DNA of 64,000 bases, from NCBI RefSeq assembly GCF_000208745.1, contig NC_030856.1, forward strand, positions 1,657,659-1,721,658. Reading direction: 5' to 3'. The notes beneath the pieces are model-generated. The model searched no databases and had not been told where the DNA came from. It was given only the letters and a program-made list of their open reading frames with translations. The DNA comes from Theobroma cacao (lineage: Eukaryota > Streptophyta > Magnoliopsida > Malvales > Malvaceae). The translations under genes and the position numbers were made by a program. Below, in pieces: positions 37,801 through 49,721 of the stretch (its first letter is position 1; each line of letters begins with the position of its first letter).

Positions 37801-39565
37801 TATATTGTTCCATATGTTTCCTTTTGTGCCAAAGTCTTGCTTCCTTTATCTATGTAGTTATCCCTTTGATTTTCTATCTATTTTTTCATTTTTATTTAAT
37901 TGGTTTTATATTGCATATTCATTCACATCAGATGTTGTGATTTACCTCTGATCAAATCATGATAGTGAATTCTTTGGTTTTATCTTCAAAGCTGAGCTAC
38001 AATAATTTGTCACTCTCTATTCTGCCAATGTTAAGATTCTCGTTTGTGTGCAGTCGAAGTTACCTGGTAAAGGATTCATTTCTGAGAAGCATGATTCATC
38101 CAGCCTTGGGGTAGAGAAGAAAGCTGCTTTATCCCGAGAAAGTGATAGTGTGCCTGTTGGATCTGACATACCGTATGATTATGATAGGAAAGAGAAGTTT
38201 AAAATGGTAATCAGCAAGTCAAAGAAGGATGGACAAGATCCACCTTCCAAAGCTACCCAGCCACCAATCGGAGTTAGTGTGGATGCAGCAGCAGCAGCTG
38301 CTATTCTTCAGGCTGCCACAAGAGGCATTAAGAATCCCAATTTAGAAATTCTATCTAAGACATCTTTAAATGGTAGCAGCCAGGCCCGTAGTAGTGAGGG
38401 TGGGCATGCCCCAAGTTTGGGTGGTCTCCTTTCATCTCAGCCTCAGAGTTCTAACCAGAAGCCAGGGCAGAAAGGGGAGCCAAGTGTTTCTGGTCCTGTT
38501 GCCAATGCTATTGCAAAGACAGCAGCTATTGCAGCTGCAAGTGAGGCTGATTCCTCTGAGGCGTGTTTGTCTAAAGAAGAAAAGTTGAAAGCTGAGAGAT
38601 TGAAACGGGCAAAGATGTTTGCAGCCATGATAAAAAGTGGTGCTGCACCACTTAAAACTGAACCATTGCGTGGCTTATCTGCTGAACCACCAGAGTCGGG
38701 GGTTTCTGGTTCAGGTGTGGAGGGTGGAAGTCTTTTGGGAAAAGAAAGGGAAGGAAGCTCAGTTCCATTGGATGCTAATACTTCTGATAAGACTGAAAAT
38801 CATGAAAAGATATATTCTGGCAGTGATCATTATGAACGGCGATCAAAGAGGAAGTATCGTTCGAGATCAAGCAGACATGAAGAAGATAGCAGACGGGAGG
38901 AGGAAGAAGAAGAAGAAGAAGAAAAAGAGAAAGGAAGGGATCACAAGCACTCAGGTAAAAAGCGGCATTCTCATCACTCTTCGCACCATAGCAGGGATAA
39001 ACATAAGCATAGAAGAAGGCATTCATCTTCAAAGGATAGAGATTCTCGACATCGGCATAAGCACCATAGGGGCACTGATGATGAACAAGGTCATAACTCA
39101 GACAGCTCTGACAGTGACCATCATCATTCTCGACACAGACGGAAGCAAGATAATTCAGATGCTGAACGTCCGCGGTCAAGATTTGCATACGAGCATAACA
39201 ATTCCTCTGAGGAAGATGAGCATCGACACTATCGACATCATCACAAGCATGACAGCTCCTCTGAGGATGAGGATCGACGCTCCCGACATCGGCATAAGCA
39301 CCATAGGTCCTCTGACGATGAGCACCAACATCGAAGGAAGAGATCTCACTCGGGAAGAGAGGGAGAATTGGAGGAAGGAGAGATATGTGCAAAATCAGAT
39401 CAATCTAAATTGAGTGAGGGCAATTGTGTCAGTCGGGAAACTTCAGCGGATATATCAAAACCAGATGCAGAAGGAAGAAGAGCTCCATCTCTGCCAGCCG
39501 AAACCACTGCGGTTTCCGATGATTTAAGAGCCAAAATTCGAGCTATGCTGATGGCAACCTTGTAA
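34890..39565 (+). CDS. SWAP/SURP-domain splicing regulator (SFSWAP homologue)
   Basis: Four exons (34890-35166, 36241-36401, 36871-37671, 38054-39565) give 916 residues. The N terminus has the alternative-splicing-regulator motif (VDWNSLSIDRYDVRHLL, about 29-45) and Pro/Arg-rich sequence. SURP domain 1 lies at about 150-206 (GDNPTFGFL, HPLHAYFRFL) and SURP domain 2 at about 357-411, ending exactly at the exon 3/4 boundary. The region about 500-590 is Ala-rich with an AERLKRAKMFAAMI helix. Residues about 680-850 are an Arg/Ser/His/Asp-rich RS-like domain preceded by a poly-Glu tract. The C terminus DDLRAKIRAMLMATL is conserved in plant members. SURP domains bind SF1 or branch-point proteins, so a nuclear spliceosome-associated role is expected; the Arabidopsis relative (At5g55100, SWAP1) acts in light-regulated splicing. 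Retention of intron 1 or intron 3 would introduce early stops (35271-35273; 37855-37857). Confidence 0.92.
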
Positions 39566-40659
39566 TTTATAGTTGTCATGTCTGTTTTCCTTACCACAAG
39601 CATCTAACAGATCATTTCCCCTGAATTAAATGATGAGTTCCTGATCTCACTTTCCAGTTCTTTAATCAAATTCAAATTACTTGCAATATGATGTCATTAA
39701 ATTGTTCCTTGGATTGCTCCTTGGACCTTTGGTGAGCATGATATCAGGGTGTGCTCTGAATACTCTTGAAAAAATCCAGAAAACCCGTATTTCTACTTGT
39801 GACAGGTAATATTTTTATTATTCAAACTCATAAGATATTCTAATCTCACTTAATCAAGTTAGATAATACAGAATGCTCAATTATAATCTATCCATTGTTA
39901 TCTTAATTATTTGAACTAAACTACTAGATCGAGTTGGATAGTGCAGGATATTGGATTACAAAATATCCATTACTACCCCTAATTACTTGAACTAAACCAA
40001 GCAAACCCAATGCTAATCAACTCTGCTTACAATTCTTCATATAATTGAAGGTTTCAGAACATAAACCCTAGGTTTGTTGGAAAGTTGAATCTAGTGCTTA
40101 AGATAACCCCCAAAATTCCCCAATTTCTTGGGGAGAAATCTCAATCAATGGACATGAATTTCAGATGGTGGGAATTAAGCGTAGGCCAACATAGTCAAAA
40201 ACTTATTTTGACTCTTCCAGGAAATTATTAAAACAAACTCCTTTGTCTCATCATAATTTAAATCAATCAAATCAATATTTCCCAATTATTTGGGAAATGG
40301 AATGGACTTTACCAAACACGTTTCTTTTCCATTTTTCATAATGGGAATTGAATTCCACCCTATTTGAGGACTGTAGACTCAATTAAAATAATAGTAGGGA
40401 GGAAAATGGGATTTCGCCTGAATTCAAGCACATAGAAAGCTTCAAAATGAAAGGAACTTTGGCTTGAATTTGAGCATGGGAATTCATTATTATTATTGTC
40501 AATCTACATATAGCTGTCACGGCAAGACATGAAAGGAGAAAACCCAATCTTTTTCACAATAGCCTAAGAAAAATTTGGTGAGCTGTCTTAGGAAAGTACC
40601 ATTACAAGGTATAGGCCTAGCTGGGTTCTAAGTGATTGAATTTCAAGGTAATTTGCCAA

Positions 40660-41310
40660 AATTTTGGGAGATGAAAATTTTCACTTGTTCACACACTGTT
40701 TTTACAAGGGACTAATAGCAAATTCATGGCTATTATAGTTTGAATCCATTTTCCCAATCAAAGATTGAAAGTTGAATCCATTTTCCAGTCAATCTGATCA
40801 AGAAAAACTATGGGATTTTTTTGTCTTTTCTTCTCTGCCAATGTTCATCCTATTGCTACAAAGTCTGGCATATGAAAATTCACTTGTTCACACTTTCATT
40901 TTACAAGGGACTAATTGCAAATTCACGGCTATGATAGTTTGAAACCCATTTTCCCAATCCAAGATTGATAGTTGAATCCAATTTCCCAATCAATCTGATC
41001 AAGAAAATTATGGGTTTTTTTGTCTTTCCTTCTCTGCCAATGATCATCCTATTGCCACATATTTGGGAAATGAAATTCACTTGTTCACACTTTCATTTTA
41101 CAAGGGACTACTTGCAAATTCATGGCTATAATAGTTTGAAATCCATTTTCCCAATCCAAGATTGATAGTTGAATCCTTTTTCCCAATCAAAGATTGATAA
41201 TTGACTCCATTTTCCCAATCAAAGATTCACTGTTGAATCCAATTTCCCAATCAATCTGATCAAGAAAAATTATGGGTTCTTTTTGTCTTTCCTTCTCTGC
41301 CGATGTTTAT
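40660..41310. repeat. About three tandem units of 197-199 bp with a nested ~31-bp repeat
   Basis: The word CACTTGTTCACA begins at 40682, 40881 and 41078, and the following CATTTTACAAGGGACTA and CAAATTCATGGCTAT keep register. In the last unit the word TTTTCCCAATCAAAGATTGA is itself repeated about three times between 41140 and 41250. Confidence 0.9.
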
Positions 41311-43698
41311 CCCAAAATTTCAACCCTGGCATTGTCTCCCCCCTTTTTTTTTTATTTTTTTCCTTCACAGTCTGCCACCTTTCTTCTTTAAACTCATAAT
41401 CCCAATCAAAGCTTTCCACGTTTTGGGTTGGCGGAAAGATCATTGCCAGGTTGAAAGAACAATAGTTTCAGTCAAAGTTTTTGATTATACCTCATTTCCC
41501 CATCATCAAATTTGAAAATGTTGACTGAATTAAATCAAATAGAAAATAAAAAAAGAAGAAGAAGAACCTGCTAAATCTTGATTGATTTCATATGAAAACA
41601 ACATATAGTATATGATGTGATGAACTAGTCAAAGTCATACAAGATACCCAGAATTTCTTTTCTTTTTTTAATAATGTTAGAATAATTTTTGAAGTAGTTG
41701 TTCTATCACATTTATCATGAACAGCTTCATCTGTTCATAGCAGAAATAATGAAAGGGATATGGCTTGAAAGTACCCCAAAATGAGATAAGCATTTTACCT
41801 AACTTGTACCTCAACTTTTTAGTCCCAATTAGGCAGCAACCCTGTTGCCCATATAGTGTGGAAAATCATATGGAAAACTAGAAAAGGAAAAAAAAGGACA
41901 AAAAATGAAGAAAATTAGACCCAATCGAACATTTTGATTGAATTTCTAAAAACTCAATTAAACAGTTAAAGTTTTCAATATATTCCCCATACTGTAGATG
42001 AATTCGTCGTAATGCAATCGAACATTTTGTTTGAATTTCTAAAAACACAATTCAATAGTTGAAAATTTTCGATATATTTCTTGTACTACAATCAATGAAT
42101 TTAAAATGTTGAATAAGAAATTGTTAAAGGATAATTATATTATATAAAGTTATATACCTAGCTATAATAATAAAAAAATTAAAAATTGAGAAGTGGTGAT
42201 CGCCATCACGTGTTACCTCCTTGACACCGTCCCTAATTGTCGATGATTTGATCATCAACGAATTTGTCAAAGATGACGTCTTTCGTTAACAAGAATTATC
42301 GTTGATATTTAGTTAAATCAAAGGTATTTAAATCCTCAAATTTGCTTTGATTTATGTAGCAAGAATTGTGAACATTTCTTTTACTTAGGGAACCAAAAGA
42401 AGGGAAAAAAAAGGCAAAAGAAATCATCATTACCTCACTAATCTTTCCATGAGCCATGCATGCCAAGAGAGAAGCAAAAGAAAAAAAAAAACTTTGGCTT
42501 TGCAAACGTCAGTATAAGTTGGACTTTCTGGCCATGATTTCTCTTTATAATTATTTTCAACTCATAATTATTGATTACATCAAAAATTAAATAAACTTTC
42601 GTGTGGTATTGGCCCATGACTTCATTTTTTCAAACCTATTTTTTGGCATTTTCGTGTTTTTTTATACAAACCCAAAAATCTTATCCTCTCTATTTATTTA
42701 TAAAGTATAATAACAACTCTCTAATCCTCAAATTAGCTTCATTTTCGTGTTTTTTTTTTTGGTATTGGACACTCTTCTTTCTAGTTAAATTAATGATATA
42801 TATATATATATATAATTGACTTAAGCGTTTGAATTAATCGATTTAATCGTATTTATCTCTGAATTAATCAAATAATTCTAATCAAATTTATTCGACTTTT
42901 AATCAAAAATTACTCGCTTGTAGTACTTAATATTGTCCAAAAAGATATAGACCTTTTTTGAGATTATGTCAAATTAGATTACTTTACTTTTATACTTCTT
43001 TATAATTATAAGGGCACAAGACTTAGCTATATGAGTAAATTATGGTCAAAATAGGGTGCCTTTGATTATGGAAAGGTTAAAATCCCAATTAGCTACAAAT
43101 TTTTTTATTGGGTTTTAGGGTTTCTTTTTTTTCAAGTTGGGAGACTAGGTTTTTTGTATAATTTTTAGCTGTAAAGTAATTAATAACTATGGCTTTGAAT
43201 TAAACTTAATTAGCCACGTAATCCCTAATTATAACCAAATTAGGGTGAACCCCAAGTTTTCTTTTCCATGTTTTGACTTTAGTATTGATTGGCTGTAGCC
43301 ATGCCCCAAGTCTATAGCCTTTAATTATTATTATTATTATTTATTTTGCCTTGCTATAATCAACAATACCATTCTTTCAATGACCTTTTGAGCAAGGCAG
43401 GCTTAATTAACTCTAAGCAAAGATGCATTGAGTGAGACAAAAGAAAATTAATCTCATAAATTGCAATCTATTTCATTCTTAATTCGATTGTTGGTTCATT
43501 CAAGTCCGTAATGTCTATGCGACTTAATTATCCATTTTAAATTTAAACACGTTTTGTTCGTGAATTCGGTTTGATAATTTTGAAAGAAAATTTATATTCA
43601 TGAGCTTTGAAAATGAATTTAAGGTTGGTATATTTTGATAGAACCGTCTTCTATTTCTTGTTGGTTTAAAAACTATTGTATAGAGGGCGGTTTAGTCG

Positions 43699-44012
43699 CA
43701 CTACAAAAAAATTGAGTTTTAATCACATTTCTTTAGATAACATATTTTTTTGTATAGTAAAATTTTTAAAAGTGCAATTATTTATATTTTTAATTTTACT
43801 TTTTTTACATTTAGTAGCAATATAAAAAAGTACAATCTTTACTAGTGTATGTAATTTTTATTGTTATATTTTATTCATAATACATATAAAAATTTATATA
43901 GTAAAGTTAGATTTACAAAAATGTTCAAAAAAACGTAAAAAATGAGTTATTAAAAATATTTTTAATAACAAATTTTAAAAATGTTTTATTTTAAGTCAAA
44001 TTTGTTGTGATG
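43699..44012. mobile_element. MITE-like element, copy B
   Basis: It begins CACTACAAAAAAATTGAG and ends CAAATTTGTTGTGATG, imperfect inverted complements of each other, and its interior matches the element at 24318-24544 in the same orientation. It is longer than copy A, partly because of an internal AT-rich expansion. Confidence 0.5.
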
Positions 44013-44539
44013 TCATATTGATAGATTTTTTCGACTTTACCCTAATAAATCTAAAAAAAAAAAAGGTCTATCCATGCATTTGAAACCCATTAAAGCTAAA
44101 AAGTCTATTTTGATGACATATTTGAAACCACAAATTTAACTTAAAATATTTTAAAAGCCATTAAATGAGCATTTAAAAAAAAACGTATTCATTTTAAACT
44201 CTTTTTCGACTTTATTTTCTTGTCAATAAAGAAATAAATAAATAAATAAATACTTTCAACCCTGTAGTCAAAACTCGTCTATACCTTTTCGATGCAATTG
44301 AATTTTCTTCTTTCTTTTTTTTGTGGTTTTAGTTTAGGGAACTAAGTGTTTTGATCATCATAAATAGTAAAATTCCAAGGTAGTCGGGAATTTGGGGGTA
44401 TTTCAACTTTGGAAGTCCAAGTTCAGCTCACGTGTTCCTATTAAGGCAAATTGACGGGGGGAAAAGTTTCTCAATTTGTCACATACTTTTACGTGACATT
44501 TCAACATTTTGGACTAAAAGCAAGTCTAAAAAGACACTT

Positions 44540-45430
44540 ATCAAATAATGTGAGCACTAGAACTTTCGATCCATTTCTACCACAACTCAATCATCGAAAA
44601 CTAATAATACGAGTAAGGAAATTGTACATTTTTGTCTTAATTCGGAATAATTAATTTATCTCAATTTTTTTTATATAATAAAAGAATAATGTATCCGAAC
44701 ATTTGATTCATTAAACGATACATGATCTCTTGTGTAGAAAGCAAAATTCGAATTCCCTTCTTCTAATTAAAAAAAAAATCTTCACATAGAAAATGTTCAT
44801 GTAGAAGATCGGTTTCTAACATAAAGCACAAATTAAATACCGTGAATGGAAAGACTTTTCGATCAATTTTTATGACAAACTCAATCATCGAAAACCAATA
44901 CTATGAGTAAGAAATTTGTGAATTCTTTTTTTTATACGGTAAAAGAACAATACATTTGAGTATTTGATTCATTAATTGGTACATGATCCTTACTTAAAGA
45001 GTAAAATTCAAATCTCATTTCTCTCAATTAAAAAAAAATGTTCACGTAGGAGATCAAAACTTTCGATCAATTTTTATGACAAATTCAATCATCGAAAACT
45101 AATAATATGAGTAAGAAAATTGTGCATTCTGTCTTAACCCGAAATAATCAATTTATCTCGAATTCTTTTTTTTTTATTACTTGAAAAAAGAATATTGTTC
45201 ACGTAAAAAGGATGAGACAGACGTTCTTAATTTCTAATATAAAACACAGATTAAATAATATGAACAGAAGGACTTTCAATTATTTTTATGACAATATCAA
45301 AAACTAATAATACAAGTAAGAAAACTGTATGGTTTCGTCTTAACCCAAAATAACGAATTTATGCTAAATTCTTTTTAATGTTCACGTGGAAGATCAGACG
45401 TGATTAATTTCTAAACATAATAAAACACCA
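44540..45430. repeat. Degenerate tandem array of ~205-290 bp units
   Basis: The word (A)CTTTCGATCAATTTTTATGACAAA(C/T)TCAATCATCGAAAAC and its relatives recur from 44562, 44855, 45060 and 45272, each followed by CTAATAATA(C/T)(G/A)AGTAAG. GTTCACGTAGAAGATC-type words lie between the units. The units have diverged by many indels. Confidence 0.8.
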
Positions 45431-45940
45431 AAAAAAATAAATTAAATTAAATTCATTGCTTTAATTCTGTGGGCCTAACTTGTGAAAAAATGTTAGTTTC
45501 GTGTAAGACTAGAATTTGTATTCATGGGAAATTTGTTAACCTTTCATTTTCGATATAAAAAAAAATAATTAATTACCCAATCAATAAAAATACTGTCTAA
45601 TTTTATAATTAAAGCATAGATTAGGGTTGGTTTATGATTTCTGGTTTTAATTCATCCATCGAAAGTCATTAAAATCATTAATTTCTTTTTCGTGTATATG
45701 CGAAAAAAAGTTCCTAAATTTGAATTTTTAAAGAAAATTATTAAAAAATTTACCATTTTTTATGTACATAAAGATTGGGATAATTTTTATCAATATTATT
45801 AATATTTTAATAATAAAAATAATTTACTCTAAAAATTAAAAATAATCAGTTTATTTTCACAAAGAAGAAAAAGGGGAAGGAGAAGAAGAAGAAATTGGCC
45901 ATATTGGAAACAAACGCTCGCACGATCTAAAACGTGGACT

Positions 45941-46072
45941 GGTCAAACAAGATGTGGGGACCACATTCCTACTAAGAATCCTGTCCGTCCATATCGTTGA
46001 CTGTGTCGCTGTTACCCTCACGTGGAATCATAATGCGGCCAATCAGGACGGTGCATTTTTGGAACCAGTCAA
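45941..46072. promoter_or_regulatory. Cluster of three W-boxes upstream of the WRKY gene
   Basis: GGTCAA at 45941-45946 (TTGACC on the minus strand), TTGACT at 45997-46002 and AGTCAA at 46067-46072 (TTGACT on the minus strand) lie 1.06-1.19 kb before the WRKY ATG in a block of higher complexity than its AT-rich surroundings. WRKY factors bind TTGAC(C/T), so auto- or cross-regulation is plausible. Confidence 0.5.
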
Positions 46073-46900
46073 AGGGCAAACCACTCTTTTTTTTTTATTT
46101 CCCTTTTTTTTACAAGGTTAAAAACTTTCTAATTTAGGAGAACTTTACAAGTATCTAATTTCTATTAATACATATTTATTATTTATATATACACTTGATA
46201 TAATTTATCTTTTTAATTTTTATTATTATATATGCATATTTATTTTTTTCGTTTAATCTAACATAAAGAGAGTCTTTCGATACAAAAAAGTTTATTGGTT
46301 AATGTAAAAGTACATTTCTTTTAAAATAAAAAGTTATATGATTTTGATTTTCAAATATATATATATATGATTGCTCGTGAAGGATATTATTATAATTCAC
46401 TCAAATTTCAAAAAAAAATTCATATATTTCATATTAAAAAACTTGAACGATAAAACATTTTAGATTATGAAGTGTTTATTTATATCAATATTTTTTTCTT
46501 AAATAAAGAAAGGAAAAAATCCGAACATAACCTAATTATATATAAATTTATAAATTTAACTTTTTTCTATTACAAAAAAATATCATTCATTAATTATTAA
46601 ATCAAAAACTCAAACCTAATATGAACCTAATTCGTAAATCTAATCTTGAAAATAGTCATGTGGGCACATATTCCATGATTCTTAAACTAGGGTAAAAGGA
46701 CCTCTCCCTAGGGCCTTTTGTGCAAGTCTTTGCCCAAATCTCTCTCTCTCTTAACTTCTTCAAGACTCTATTTCTATTTCTATTTCTATTTCACAACTTT
46801 GTTGAAGACTCTTCTCCTAATGTCTCTCTCACAACTAAGAGAGCCATCATCAACTTGAGCCATGTGTATCCCTTGACGCACCATCTTACGTACCTCACTT

Positions 46901-46972
46901 TCTCTCTCTCTCTCTCTCTTTGAAAATAGTTCTTTACACCTCAGGGGGGGAGGGGGGAGAGAGAGAGAGAGA
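46901..46972 (+). promoter_or_regulatory. CT/GA inverted repeat in the WRKY leader region
   Basis: A (TC)n run at 46901-46919 faces a (GA)n run at 46957-46972, with a G-rich segment (TCAGGGGGGGAGGGGGG) just before the GA run. If transcribed, the two runs could pair as a stem of about 16 bp with a loop of about 37 bases, 157 bases upstream of the ATG. CT/GA tracts are also frequent plant core-promoter elements, so function is uncertain. Confidence 0.5.
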
Positions 46973-47128
46973 TAGATCACTCCTTTCACATTTTGGTCTC
47001 AGTCCAAACCCCTTTTTAAATGCCGAGTCCATTGCACCCCTACCCTTTTACAAAAAAGACTTGAAAGAAACCCTCTCTATACTAGCTCTTTATCCCTTCT
47101 CCACCACTTCTTCTCTCCCCATTTCTGT

Positions 47129-49721
47129 ATGGACGAAGGAGGAACGGGAGCAAGACGACTCTCCTTTGATCATACTGTTGATGCTGCAATTAGTGTCTTC
47201 AACCCCAAGCCATCCCTTTTCGGTGTCGGTCCTTTCAGAAGTTCTTGTAAACCTGATCCTGCAGCCAGGAAACAGGCAGCTTTCGATATGGAACAAGATG
47301 ATCAACATGTTGAATCGTCTGATGGGATGAAACGAGTAGTCAACGAGATGGACTTTTTCGGCTCCGGTGGTAGATCTTCTTCGAAAGAAGAACCAAAGGC
47401 TGATGTGAAGATGGAGAGTGAACGTCAGGGATTGGTGCAGGAGAATGATGAACCAGCAGCAGCTGATGTAAATGTAAGGGGAATTTGTCATACCAAACTC
47501 ATTTTTTTCATTAGCCTGCCTGTTGGGTATTTACTTAAAGCTTTTCTTTGCCTATTTTTAGACTGGTTTGAATCTCTTGACAACTAATATTGTAAGTGAG
47601 AAATCAGTTCCTGGTGACAGAACATCGCAGAATCTCAAAGATAAAGAAAGAGTAAATCAGGTAGGAGACTTGACAACATATATATAGCCGGACTTGTGAA
47701 GTTTTCGGATGCTAAACTTTGTAAAACTTTTCATGGTGCAGTTAGCAGATGTCCGAGCTGAATTGGAACGAATAAACGAAGAGAATCAACGTTTGAAAGT
47801 TACTCTTAATCAGGTGAACAGCAACTATTATGCTTTACAGATGCATCTTGTTTCACTGATGCAACGACAACAAAATCGAAGAGATGAAAGTTCAGAAGCT
47901 TCTGAGGTAAAACTGCAGCAGAATTACACCATAAACAACCTGAGTTCTATCTAGTTTTGATAGTTCTTACACTCACTAGTAACTGATAGATTGTATGTGG
48001 TTCTTTAATCTGCGTAGATGAATAGAACCACAGAAGAGAAAAGGCATGGAGAAGTTATTGTTGCAAGACAATTTATAGATCTGGGTCAATCTGCAAAGGT
48101 TGAAAAAGATGAGCTTTCAGAATCTTCTTCAGATGGTAGAGTCCAGGAGTTTTCAGGATCGCCAGGGAACACCATTGTTGAGTCTATGGAGAGAAGGAAA
48201 ACGAACAGTAGTAGAAATTGTGAAACAGTCCCAATTGATCCCATCAGCAGGAAAGATTTAATGGACCCTGGACGGAATCAGAGAGAAGAAACCCCCGAAG
48301 GCCGACCTCATCCAGGATGGTTACAAAACAAAGTTCCCAAGTTCAATACCTCAAGGGATGTTGAACTAGCACAAGAGACCATGGCCATGATTAGAAAAGC
48401 TCGTGTCTCAGTTCGAGCTCGATCTGAAGCTTCAATGGTAAGTTTTTAGATTAGAAAAGAGAATCCTGTTTGATAATTACTTCTAACGAGTAACATACTA
48501 AAAGAAAGAAAGAAAAAGAAAAAACAAACTGCTTGAACTGCCCCACGTGCAAGAAAACATGCCTGTGAGCACACAATTTTAGGTTGGCACACCGCCTACT
48601 TTTGTTGAAGTAAGATATTAAGAAAGTCAGTCGGAAAAGTTGTAAACTTATACCATTTCAAGATCTTTACTTTACCTTTTCTTTTACTACTTCTCTTCGG
48701 TTGCAGAAAGTTACTTAATTTAGGCTTCTGATAATAACGGACTCTATGTGCATAGCCTTGTCATAAAGTATAGCCTTTTAGTTCTTTTCTATGGCAAAAA
48801 AGTCACCAAAATCAGGTTTCTAGGGATCATCAATTCTAGTATTCAATTATAGGAGGCTGCTTGTTTATCGGAATCAGTCTGATTCAAAGCTGTGTGTGGG
48901 TGCAGATTTCTGATGGATGTCAATGGAGAAAATATGGGCAGAAGATGGCAAAAGGAAACCCTTGCCCTCGAGCTTACTACCGTTGCACCATGGCAACAGG
49001 TTGTCCAGTTCGCAAACAAGTACATAACTACAAATCCTCTTTCTTCATATTTTTTGTTTTTTTCGACGATCTTGAGGTTTCTGGTGACTAAAGGAACCTT
49101 GTTTTTAATCGAATTCAACAGGTGCAAAGGTGTGCAGATGATCGAACCATCCTTAATACAACTTATGAAGGCAACCATAACCATCCACTCCCTCCAGCTG
49201 CCATGGCAATGGCATCAACAACATCAGCAGCAGCATCGATGCTACTTTCCGGATCAATGCCCAGCGCAGATGGGATGATGAACTCATCGACTATCCTTCC
49301 CAAAGGCATAATGCTTCCTTGCTCACCGAATTCGGTCACCCTTTCAGCTTCAGCTCCATTTCCTACTGTTACATTGGACCTGACTTACAACCCTAATCAA
49401 AGACCAACGAGCCAGCTTCTTGCCCCTTCCCCAAACATTCCTCACCTGCTTGGCCACCCCATTTACAACCAATCAAAACTTTTGGGTCTTTTCAGCTCTC
49501 AAGGAATCGAACATCATCCCCATTTAGCTCAAAATCAGATGCAGCCACCACATCCCATGGCTGATACAGTAAATGCCGCCACCGCTGCCATCACTGCCGA
49601 TCCCAACTTCACTGCAGCTCTAGTTGCAGCCATTACTTCCATCATCGGCAATCCTCATCGAGACAACAGTGGTAATAACAATAGCCCAACTTCAAGAAAC
49701 ACAGGAGACAACAATACTTAA
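47129..49721 (+). CDS. Group IIb WRKY transcription factor (WRKY6/31/42/47 type)
   Basis: Six exons (47129-47473, 47562-47660, 47742-47906, 48018-48437, 48906-49019, 49122-49721) give 580 residues. Exon 1 encodes an acidic/Ser N terminus with DFFG; exon 2 holds TGLNLLTTN. Exon 3 (149-203) is a leucine-zipper coiled coil ([31 protein letters not shown]) typical of group IIb. A basic segment, [14 protein letters not shown], precedes the WRKY domain: WRKYGQK at 350-356 and zinc ligands in the C-x5-C (CTMATGC) and HNH pattern. The intron after VRKQ (residue 381) is the V-type position diagnostic of groups IIa/IIb. The C terminus has the VTLDLTYNP and [16 protein letters not shown] motifs of this clade. 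It is a nuclear W-box binder; related members work in defence, senescence, and phosphate or boron responses. Which Arabidopsis member is orthologous is undecided. Confidence 0.95.

Larger units (their letters stand above)
39566..47128. other. Gene-free region of 7.6 kb with tandem repeats, a MITE and WRKY upstream DNA
   Basis: No ORF with a recognisable domain on either strand. It contains a 198-bp tandem array (40.66-41.32 kb), a MITE-like copy (43.70-44.01 kb), a degenerate array (44.54-45.43 kb) and, close to the WRKY gene, a less AT-rich block with W-boxes (45.9-46.1 kb). The rest is AT-rich. Confidence 0.6.
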
